Positions 35,455-41,681 of a stretch of DNA of 41,681 nt are shown here, piece by piece. The notes beneath the pieces were generated by a model. It did not search any database, was not told where the DNA came from, and saw only the letters and a program-made list of their open reading frames with translations. Where the stretch lies: contig NZ_CAMZOG010000038.1 in NCBI RefSeq assembly GCF_947331445.1, forward strand, positions 1 through 41,681, written 5' to 3'. Position 1 is the stretch's first letter. Each line of letters starts with the position of its first letter. The translations under genes were made by a program, and so were the position numbers. The stretch comes from Parendozoicomonas sp. Alg238-R29. GTDB taxonomy: Bacteria; Pseudomonadota; Gammaproteobacteria; Pseudomonadales; Endozoicomonadaceae.

Positions 35455-37098
35455 ATGACAATAACAAGACGACGCTTCTTCCAGGGCGCGGCCTTGGGGA
35501 TTGCTGCACTTCCCCTGTTAAAGAGCTATGCCAGTGCTCATCAGCCTTTCCGCCATGGCATTGCCAGTGGTGACCCACTGGCCGATAGAGTCATACTCTG
35601 GACCCGTGTCACCCCCGATCAGGATCCACTATTTGCCAGCGCTATTGTGCCCTATGAATGGCAAGTTGCACTTGATCCAGGAATGGCATCTATTGTTCAC
35701 ACAGGCTCAGGCGTAACAGGTCCTGAAGTGGACTACACCGTGAAGGTTGATGCCGATAATCTGGTACCAGGAACCACATATTATTACCGTTTCTTGTCTA
35801 ATGGCGTTGAGTCTCCCATTGGGCGGACGAAAACTCTGCCAGTTGGGCATTTAAACCGCATGCGTCTGGCTTTTTGTTCCTGTTCCAATTACCCAGCGGG
35901 ATATTTCAACGTCTATAAAGAAATTGCCCGTCGCCCCGAGCTTGATGTTGTTCTTCATCTTGGGGATTACATTTATGAATATGGGCCTGGCGGTTTTGGG
36001 ACTGGAAAAGACCTTGGCCGTGACCCACTTCCAGCTAAGGAGATTACTGCACTTCAGGATTACCGGTTACGTTATGCCCAGTACCGCACCGACCCTGACT
36101 TGCAGGAAGTTCATCGCCAACATCCATTTATCTGCATCTGGGATGATCATGAATCGGCCAACGACGCCTGGAAAGGTGGAGCGGATAACCACGATGATGG
36201 CGAAGGTCGTTGGGAAGATCGTCGCACAGCAGCAATTCAGACCTATTTTGACTGGATGCCCATTCGTGAGACCGGCATTGTTGACCAGTTTGGTAGCCAG
36301 TCAATATACAGAAACTTCCGTTTCGGAAACTTGATGGATCTGTTTATGCTGGATACCCGGCTGTTTGGTCGGGACAAACAGGCCAGACCATTGGATGCCC
36401 GCACCGCAAAGGACACTTCTCGCACACTGCTTGGCGAACAACAGGAACAGTGGCTCCATAATGGCTTGAGCCAATCTCAGCGGGATGGTGTTCGTTGGCG
36501 GGTTTTAGGGCAACAGGTGATGATGTCGCAGCTGACAATCAACCCTGATCTGCCTATCAATATGGATCAATGGGACGGTTATCAAGGTAGCCGTGATCGA
36601 CTGTTTGACCATATTACCGGACAGGGTATTGATAACCTGATGGTACTCACCGGAGATATTCACACTTCCTGGGCTTTTGATCTGGCAGAAGATCCTCATC
36701 GGATCAGCCGCTACAGCCGGTTTAGCGGGCGGGGAGCGATTGGGGGTGAGTTTGTAACTCCGGGAGTAACATCTGGCCTGGGCGATAAATCTGGTTTAAC
36801 AGAGGCTGCTGGTCTTGCGGTAGATGGCATTCTCCGGAATTTGAAGTGGGCCAATATCTCCGAGCGCGGTTATGTATTATTAGATATCAGCCACTCTCGT
36901 TCCAAGGCTCACTGGTACCATGTTGATACAGTAAAGAGTCCTCACTACTCTGCGTACCTGGCTCGTATGTACAAACAGAAGGCGGGAGATAATCATATCC
37001 ACCGAGCCTGGAGAGAGAGCTCTGCCAGTGACTATGATCCGCCAGCACCTGCAATGTACAGTGCTTTGGGTAGCTTGCGCAGTCGCTTTATGGTTTAA
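35455..37098 (+). CDS. phoD: PhoD-type alkaline phosphatase/phosphodiesterase, Tat-exported
   Basis: Protein of 547 residues. A twin-arginine signal (ITRRRFFQGAALGIAALPLL) is followed by the PhoD N-terminal domain (FRHGIASGDPLADRVILWTR) and the metallophosphatase core: FCSCSNYPAGYFNVYK, LHLGDYIYEYGPGG, CIWDDHESANDAWKGG, and MVLTGDIHTSWAFD. These supply the Fe/Ca-binding Asp, His and Cys residues typical of PhoD. It acts on phosphate mono- or diesters outside the cytoplasm. It lies inside the fimbrial island but has no evident functional tie to it; the candidate PhoB box upstream suggests its own control. Confidence 0.9.
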   Translation: MTITRRRFFQGAALGIAALPLLKSYASAHQPFRHGIASGDPLADRVILWTRVTPDQDPLFASAIVPYEWQVALDPGMASIVHTGSGVTGPEVDYTVKVDADNLVPGTTYYYRFLSNGVESPIGRTKTLPVGHLNRMRLAFCSCSNYPAGYFNVYKEIARRPELDVVLHLGDYIYEYGPGGFGTGKDLGRDPLPAKEITALQDYRLRYAQYRTDPDLQEVHRQHPFICIWDDHESANDAWKGGADNHDDGEGRWEDRRTAAIQTYFDWMPIRETGIVDQFGSQSIYRNFRFGNLMDLFMLDTRLFGRDKQARPLDARTAKDTSRTLLGEQQEQWLHNGLSQSQRDGVRWRVLGQQVMMSQLTINPDLPINMDQWDGYQGSRDRLFDHITGQGIDNLMVLTGDIHTSWAFDLAEDPHRISRYSRFSGRGAIGGEFVTPGVTSGLGDKSGLTEAAGLAVDGILRNLKWANISERGYVLLDISHSRSKAHWYHVDTVKSPHYSAYLARMYKQKAGDNHIHRAWRESSASDYDPPAPAMYSALGSLRSRFMV

Positions 37099-37111
37099 GT
37101 CTTTTGGTGTG

Positions 37112-37143
37112 TGATGGGTTGAGTAAAATCACTCAGCCCATCA
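37112..37143. terminator. Bidirectional hairpin between phoD and chaperone 2
   Basis: A 13-bp stem with a single G-T pair (TGATGGGTTGAGT against ACTCAGCCCATCA, loop AAAATC) lies in the 62-bp gap between two convergent genes. It is a likely shared terminator, although T-runs are weak. Confidence 0.65.
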
Positions 37144-37160
37144 TCCATTATCCATCATTG

Positions 37161-37895
37161 TTAAAGTGGAAACTGCTGAGTCTGCTCGTTCTGTCCATCA
37201 AACAGTCCGTATTCAACAAATCCTTTCTTATTTTGAAACTCTCCCGGCAGCTGGAGAGTCCAGCTCTGACCAGCATAAACCCGACTGCCTTCTTCTAGTT
37301 CTGAGCATTTCTCTTGTTTGGTTTCCCGGGATGCTTTTTGAGAAACACCTTTCGGGCAGAAGAGGCCATTACGCAGCACCACATTAATATTGCCAGAGTT
37401 CGAGAAAGTCATTTCTGAACCTTTGCTCTTTGCAGAAACTTCAAAGTAAGGATTCTCTGGGCGAATAAAAGCCAGCACCTGATAGGCAACAAGAATCTTT
37501 ACCGCCGTTTGGGTAGCTTCCAGCTCACCAACAACCGGGCGGAAGGTAATACGGTAAACCTCTTCCACTTTTGGTGCAGGATTCAGGCTAACCAGTCTTA
37601 CTGTTTTACGGCCTCCGGGAGCAACAATGCTTTTCCCCGGTGTGGCGAGAAGCTGCATTTTATCCGGGTCAGTAATTCTTACTCGTTCCTCGTTCTCGGT
37701 ACCGGGGTTTTCAACTTTGAAAATCTCGGTTTCCAGATAGAGGTTCTCTTTGTCCGGGTTGGTGACCAGAATATCCTGACGCGGCAGTTTGTCTGCATCG
37801 AAGTAAACAATCATACGATCAAGCTGCACACCGGAAAATGCTGACGAGGCAAAAAGTAATGAGAAAGCGGATAGTGCTGCGGTAATTATTTTCAT
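37161..37895 (-). CDS. Periplasmic fimbrial chaperone, CS1-like, system 2
   Basis: Protein of 244 residues, the same length as chaperone 1. A signal peptide ends near residue 21 (ASSAFSGVQ). The two Ig-like domains show DRMIVYFDADKLPRQDILVT, PGKSIVAPGGRKTVRLVSLN and VYRITFRPVVGE. A Cys-bearing segment near the end (FCPKGVSQ and EKCSELEEG) has a counterpart in chaperone 1 (QCNPAKTSECQKLEGERIYAG). It is encoded opposite to usher 2 and separated from it by a subunit gene and phoD. It forms a short minus-strand pair with the small subunit at 37967, 71 nt upstream. Confidence 0.87.
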   Translation of the reverse strand: MKIITAALSAFSLLFASSAFSGVQLDRMIVYFDADKLPRQDILVTNPDKENLYLETEIFKVENPGTENEERVRITDPDKMQLLATPGKSIVAPGGRKTVRLVSLNPAPKVEEVYRITFRPVVGELEATQTAVKILVAYQVLAFIRPENPYFEVSAKSKGSEMTFSNSGNINVVLRNGLFCPKGVSQKASRETKQEKCSELEEGSRVYAGQSWTLQLPGEFQNKKGFVEYGLFDGQNEQTQQFPL

Positions 37896-37966
37896 TATTT
37901 ACTGCATGTTTGGTCATCTACATAAACAGGTTATAACCGGATTTTCGGAACGACTCAATGAAGATT

Positions 37967-38368
37967 TTACTCAGGAGCTATAAGGATTGTGGCTGGCTGC
38001 TTTGAGGGTTGGCTATTTGGGGTAATCGCAACTGTCTGTTCACTACAGTCAGATGATGTCAGGTAGGTCACGGAGTTTTTGTTAGGTACCGAGGTGTATC
38101 CGGAGAAGGTAACAGTATGTGGAGAGGGGCGTTCACTACCTCGCAGCGGTAGCACTGACGTTGAGTAATAATCAACGCCACGACCAGTAATACAAAATGG
38201 TTCTGGTGTGTTGCTGAGAGTATCTGGAGGAGCTTGAACTTCCAGTTTTGATGGAATAACCAATCGAATAGAGAAGGATGCCGAGGAGGTTGTGCCAAGC
38301 GAACCTTGACTGGCTGCGAAGGAAATATTCCAGCTGACAAGAAGTAAACACAAAATAAGAGTTCGCAC
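37967..38368 (-). CDS. Small secreted pilin-like subunit
   Basis: Protein of 133 residues from GTG 38368, with AGG eight bases upstream. A signal peptide ends at ISFAASQG. One minimal domain carries features of the island's subunit signature: PFCITGRGVDYYSTSVLP, a second Cys in TSSDCSEQTV, and a closing strand ending ATILIAPE. It could be an additional minor pilin or terminator subunit of system 2, because it is paired with chaperone 2. The family is not otherwise recognised. Confidence 0.55.
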   Translation of the reverse strand: MRTLILCLLLVSWNISFAASQGSLGTTSSASFSIRLVIPSKLEVQAPPDTLSNTPEPFCITGRGVDYYSTSVLPLRGSERPSPHTVTFSGYTSVPNKNSVTYLTSSDCSEQTVAITPNSQPSKQPATILIAPE

Positions 38369-38434
38369 GGGCCAACCTGAAAGTGCCGATCACCAGAGTA
38401 ACTATCGACACTTTCCAGCTGGAATTAAGGAAGT

Positions 38435-38899
38435 TTACAGACCTCTGGCAAACCCCTGTTGACGCCAGGCTTCATAACTGACAATGGCTACAGCATTCGA
38501 TAGATTCAGGCTGCGACTGGTTTCCAGCATGGGAATACGCAGTCGGTGTTCCGACGGAAAACTGTTGCGTAAATCGTCAGGTAAACCGCTGGTTTCTGAG
38601 CCAAACAGCAAAATATCTCCTTGCTGATACTCAATCTGATCATGAGGGCGACTGCCTTTGGTGGTACAGGCTAAAACCCGGCTGTTGGGTACGGCTTCAA
38701 TAAAGGCTTCATAATTCTTGTGAACAGTCACTCGTGCCAGATCATGATAATCCAGCCCTGCCCGGCGCAGTTTCTTCTCTTCCAGATCAAAACCCAGAGG
38801 TTCTATCAAATGAAGCTGGCAGCCGTTGTTGGCGACCAGCCGAATCAGGTTGCCGGTGTTGGCGGCAATGCGGGGCTCGTACAGGGCGATATGAAACAT
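38435..38899 (-). CDS. trmL: tRNA (cytidine/uridine-34-2'-O)-methyltransferase
   Basis: SPOUT-family RNA methyltransferase of 154 residues that methylates the wobble ribose of tRNA-Leu isoacceptors. The family motifs are all present: [14 protein letters not shown] at the N-terminus, [10 protein letters not shown] in the middle, and [19 protein letters not shown] forming the knotted SAM site. Full length. In several gammaproteobacteria this gene lies next to secB; here 13.5 kb of fimbrial genes intervene. Confidence 0.95.
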   Translation of the reverse strand: MFHIALYEPRIAANTGNLIRLVANNGCQLHLIEPLGFDLEEKKLRRAGLDYHDLARVTVHKNYEAFIEAVPNSRVLACTTKGSRPHDQIEYQQGDILLFGSETSGLPDDLRNSFPSEHRLRIPMLETSRSLNLSNAVAIVSYEAWRQQGFARGL

Positions 38900-38951
38900 G
38901 CTGAGCAGTTTAATCTCGATTCACAGAACTGCGCATTATAAGCGTATTGCG

Positions 38952-39917
38952 CTATTTAAACAGGATATCACTGCTACGAAGAGGCTGGTGACAGCAATTG
39001 CAAAGCAACTCTGGGGTTAGCGGGTTGTTACTGCATTTGTGGGTGAGTTCTATGGCACTGGGTGTATCAGGTGCTTCAAGCCAGCGTTTGCCCCACTGGT
39101 GCAGGGAAAGCAGCAAAGAGTAAAGGTCATAGGCTTTGGGTGTTAGCTTGTAGGAGTATCGTGGAGGGCTCTCCTGGTAGTGCACACGAGTGAGAATGTC
39201 GTTTTGAACCAGTTTTTTTAGCCGGTCAGCCAGAATGTTTGTGGCGACATTCAACTCTTTATGAAAAGTGTCGAACCGGTCGGCTCCCATAAATGCGCCG
39301 GCCAGAATCAGTGATGTCCAGCGGTCACTCACAGCATCAATCACATGAAACAGGGTTTTATCTGTGGTGCCGTTGTTTTTGATATTGCGGCTTCTTCGTT
39401 GCTGTGTGGGAAGATCACTCTCAATAGAGGGCTGCTGGTCATTGGTTGTGTAATGAACATCATGAACGCAGATTTCTTCGTGACAGAACCGGCAGGAGTA
39501 AATGGGCTGGATGGCTCTATTGCAGTTTTTGTGGATAAGCGTGCGGGGAAGAGGAGCCGCTTCTTCTTTCGCCCACTTTAATTCCCAGAGCCAGGCGGCA
39601 ATAGCCAGAGGGTAAAGTGACAAACCTTTATCGGTCAGGCGGTATTCAAACCGGCGAGACTGGCTGATAGGGTTCCGATAAAGAACCCCTTGCTCCACAA
39701 GATTTTGCAGGCGCTTGGTTAGAGTTCCCCGGGAAGCACCTGTACTCGCTAATAACTCTTCAAAGCGATGGCGACCAAGGAACATATCCCGTAATACCAG
39801 ATAGCTCCACTGATCTCCCACAATATTAAGAGACTTTGCCGTTGCACTGGCTGTAATCAAAGACAAAGGTGATTTCATAGCGGCTCTGTTTCCTGTGAGC
39901 GCCATTTCTACCATCAT
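38952..39917 (-). CDS. Tandem HxlR-type winged-helix regulator
   Basis: Protein of 321 residues made of two HxlR-like halves. The first half carries VGDQWSYLVLRDMFLGRHRF...TKRLQNLVEQGVL, the second VSDRWTSLILAGAFMGADRF...ADRLKKLVQNDIL. Each half ends in a cysteine motif: HKNCNRAIQPIYSCRFC and HKCSNNPLTPELLCNCC, possible small zinc sites. HxlR proteins normally work as dimers of single-domain chains, so this fusion could be a built-in pseudo-dimer. The start ATG at 39917 overlaps the stop of the upstream ligase (ATGA); ATG 39878 is an alternative. It probably regulates its own operon. Confidence 0.87.
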   Translation of the reverse strand: MMVEMALTGNRAAMKSPLSLITASATAKSLNIVGDQWSYLVLRDMFLGRHRFEELLASTGASRGTLTKRLQNLVEQGVLYRNPISQSRRFEYRLTDKGLSLYPLAIAAWLWELKWAKEEAAPLPRTLIHKNCNRAIQPIYSCRFCHEEICVHDVHYTTNDQQPSIESDLPTQQRRSRNIKNNGTTDKTLFHVIDAVSDRWTSLILAGAFMGADRFDTFHKELNVATNILADRLKKLVQNDILTRVHYQESPPRYSYKLTPKAYDLYSLLLSLHQWGKRWLEAPDTPSAIELTHKCSNNPLTPELLCNCCHQPLRSSDILFK

Positions 39918-41653
39918 TTACATTCGTCAGCCAGTGCCCGTTTAACAATCTTCCCTACAGGGTTTCTTGGTAGCGCGGTAAGGAAACGGGTTTGTTCAGG
40001 CAGTTTATATTTTGCGATATGGCAGCCTTCCAGATATTGGATGACTTCCTGTTCAGATATTCCCTTATCAGGAGCACAAACAATATGTGCAGCTATCCGC
40101 TCACCCATAATCGGGCAGGGGTATCCGGTAATAGCGGATTCGTTAATATCCGGATGAGCATTGAGTAAAGCTTCAAGTTCCGCAGGCGCGATATTCATCC
40201 CGCCTCTGATAATCAATTCCTTGCATCGGCCGGTGAAACGATAGAAATCAGTTTGCTGGTTATCTATTTCAAACAGATCGCCGGTTCTGAAAAAGCCATC
40301 CGGTGTGAATAACGCTGTAGCGTCGTCCATTTCAAAATAACCGTCGAATACGCCAGGCCCTTTGATTTGCAGCTCACCGGCCACACCCGGTTCTGTCACT
40401 TCTTCATCTGTTTCAGGGTTTACTAATCGAGATCCCAGAATATTGTTTTTTCTAGGGAATAAACGTGCCCGGCAGTGTGCATCTTGAGTGTGAAGCGGGC
40501 CGCAAAGCAGAGATGTGCCTTCGTTGGAACCGAAGTGATTAATAATCTCGATTTCAAAATGTTCTTTGAACCCAGCAACCATCCAGTCATCCAGCGGTGC
40601 TGATCCAGAACCTATTGCCCTGAGTCCGGAAAAGTCTACAGCATTAAACAGCTGCTCATTCTTGAGAATAGTATTAAGCAGTGCAGGGGGCGCGAGTGTG
40701 TAGCTGATGTCCTCAGTGACAATCTGCTTCAGGTAAACCGGTAAGTCCAGAGGGTGATGAAGTACCAGCTTTCCTCTGCATAACAGCCAGCTCATAAAGA
40801 GTCCGCCAATGGCCGCCATATTAATTAACGGAAATGGATTGAGCAGGTTTTCCTGAGGCAGAATGTCAGAACTCTCGTAAGTCATTCTGCCAATGGCTTT
40901 CCACTGATTGTGGGAGCGAGGGATGCCTTTAGGGTTGGCTTCTGTGCCAGACGTCCAGCAGATGGTGAAAACTTCATCGGCAGATTGATCAAATGTGCTG
41001 AGATATGTGCTCAGGATTTCTGTATCACTTTGTTTTTCACACAGCTCATCGAGGGAGATCACATCAGCATCTTTGCCATACCAACACATCACAAGTGGTT
41101 GCTGTGTTAGTTGCTGTGTTAGTTGCTGTGTTAATTGTGACCCTACATTTTTTACAGCGGCTTGCAGGTGGCTAAGCATGCCTTTCTCTGAAAAAACAGC
41201 AGAGCCTATGATGGCTTTGGGCTGTAATGCTGCAATTATGGATTCCAGCTCATGTTCCCGATACTGCATAGCCACTGGGCTGATGATGGCGCCAATACGG
41301 GAGCAGGCCAGATAGAGAGATACCAGTTCTACAGTATTGGGCATTTGAACCAGAATAATATCTTCCTGCTGGATACCTTGTTGCAGCAGTACAGCTGCAA
41401 GGTTATCCACAGACTCCGAAAGAGCGGCATAAGTAAGACGTTGAGGTGATGTTCCTACCAGTGCCGGTTTATTGAGGGGATCAGCAAGTGCAATTGCATT
41501 TGGATATGACTTTGCGTTGTCATAGAAGAAGTCATGAATTGTTTTCTGATCCCAAAAGCCTTGCGCGTGATACTTCTCGATACTCTCCTGAGGGGAAGTA
41601 ATCATGGTGATACCTTTTATTATTTTTGGCTCTTTCGCAGGTTGGCTGATCAT
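39914..41653 (-). CDS. Acyl/aryl-adenylate-forming ligase (AMP-dependent synthetase)
   Basis: Protein of 579 residues of the ANL superfamily that activates a carboxylic acid as its adenylate and usually transfers it to CoA or a carrier protein. The motifs are CWTSGTEANPKGIPRSH (A3), INHFGSNEGTSLL, GELQIKGPGVFDGYF, FRTGDLFEID (A7), GRCKELIIRGGMNIAPAELE (A8) and NPVGKIVKRAL with the catalytic Lys (A10). ATG 41653 has AGGAGG seven bases upstream and is preferred to ATG 41605. The substrate is not readable; the nearest remembered types are aryl- or medium-chain acyl-CoA ligases. It is coupled to the HxlR-like gene by a 4-nt overlap. Confidence 0.9.
   Translation of the reverse strand: MISQPAKEPKIIKGITMITSPQESIEKYHAQGFWDQKTIHDFFYDNAKSYPNAIALADPLNKPALVGTSPQRLTYAALSESVDNLAAVLLQQGIQQEDIILVQMPNTVELVSLYLACSRIGAIISPVAMQYREHELESIIAALQPKAIIGSAVFSEKGMLSHLQAAVKNVGSQLTQQLTQQLTQQPLVMCWYGKDADVISLDELCEKQSDTEILSTYLSTFDQSADEVFTICWTSGTEANPKGIPRSHNQWKAIGRMTYESSDILPQENLLNPFPLINMAAIGGLFMSWLLCRGKLVLHHPLDLPVYLKQIVTEDISYTLAPPALLNTILKNEQLFNAVDFSGLRAIGSGSAPLDDWMVAGFKEHFEIEIINHFGSNEGTSLLCGPLHTQDAHCRARLFPRKNNILGSRLVNPETDEEVTEPGVAGELQIKGPGVFDGYFEMDDATALFTPDGFFRTGDLFEIDNQQTDFYRFTGRCKELIIRGGMNIAPAELEALLNAHPDINESAITGYPCPIMGERIAAHIVCAPDKGISEQEVIQYLEGCHIAKYKLPEQTRFLTALPRNPVGKIVKRALADECK
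41099..41134. repeat. In-frame 12-bp triplicate within the ligase gene
   Basis: TTGCTGTGTTAG occurs three times in tandem (last base of the third copy changed). In the ligase this encodes three consecutive LTQQ units in the N-terminal domain, a surface-loop expansion that keeps the frame. It is a likely slippage product. Confidence 0.85.
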
Positions 41654-41681
41654 TTCTGAGCCTCCTGTCGAATTTTCAGAT

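Overview
The window looks like a chromosomal piece of a host-associated marine gammaproteobacterium, most likely of the Oceanospirillales/Endozoicomonadaceae type. The basis is the housekeeping gene order (yqiA-parE; gpmI-envC-ctpA; rhodanese-grxC-secB; trmL), which is typical of Gammaproteobacteria, combined with a two-partner secretion system, degenerate insertion sequences, duplicated fimbriae and a eukaryote-like LIM/DA1 metallopeptidase. The genus is an inference from content; no rRNA or tRNA gene was seen.

Layout. Positions 1-7230 (minus strand) hold a two-partner secretion operon: a TpsB outer-membrane transporter and a very large TpsA exoprotein with an FHA-type N-terminal domain, two blocks of GLUG-like repeats and an MBG/YDG-like C-terminus that appears cut short. 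Positions 7400-7937 are a graveyard of two transposase remnants (IS1595/ISXO2-like and IS1-like) that touch the stop codon of parE. Positions 7942-10895 are parE and the esterase yqiA.

Positions 11113-15209 (plus strand) form a tightly packed five-gene operon: a small membrane protein, two different ATP-grasp ligases, an MFS-like transporter and a DinB-fold protein. Four of the five are joined by 1-4 nt overlaps. This is the best candidate for an undescribed biosynthesis-and-export pathway. grcA follows (minus), with a perfect FNR site upstream, then a LIM/DA1-like zinc peptidase, an unrecognised 130-residue protein, a LOG-family hydrolase and an unrecognised proline-rich protein.

Positions 18800-24900 are housekeeping: ctpA, envC and gpmI on the minus strand, then a rhodanese-like membrane protein, grxC and secB on the plus strand. 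Ten 19-bp tandem repeats sit directly in front of the secB ribosome binding site.

Positions 25162-38368 are an island of about 13 kb between secB and trmL, genes that I recall as neighbours in related bacteria. It carries two alternate (CS1/CFA-like, alpha-type) chaperone-usher fimbrial systems: two ushers, two chaperones (both on the opposite strand to their ushers), two single-domain pilins, three two-domain subunits, one small extra subunit, and a Tat-exported PhoD-type phosphatase with a candidate PhoB box. The window ends with trmL, a tandem HxlR-type regulator with Cys-X2-Cys motifs, and an acyl/aryl-adenylate ligase overlapping it (all minus strand).

The recurring theme is surface and secreted functions (TPS exoprotein, two fimbriae, secreted phosphatase) inserted between conserved housekeeping blocks, as expected for a bacterium that attaches to animal hosts.
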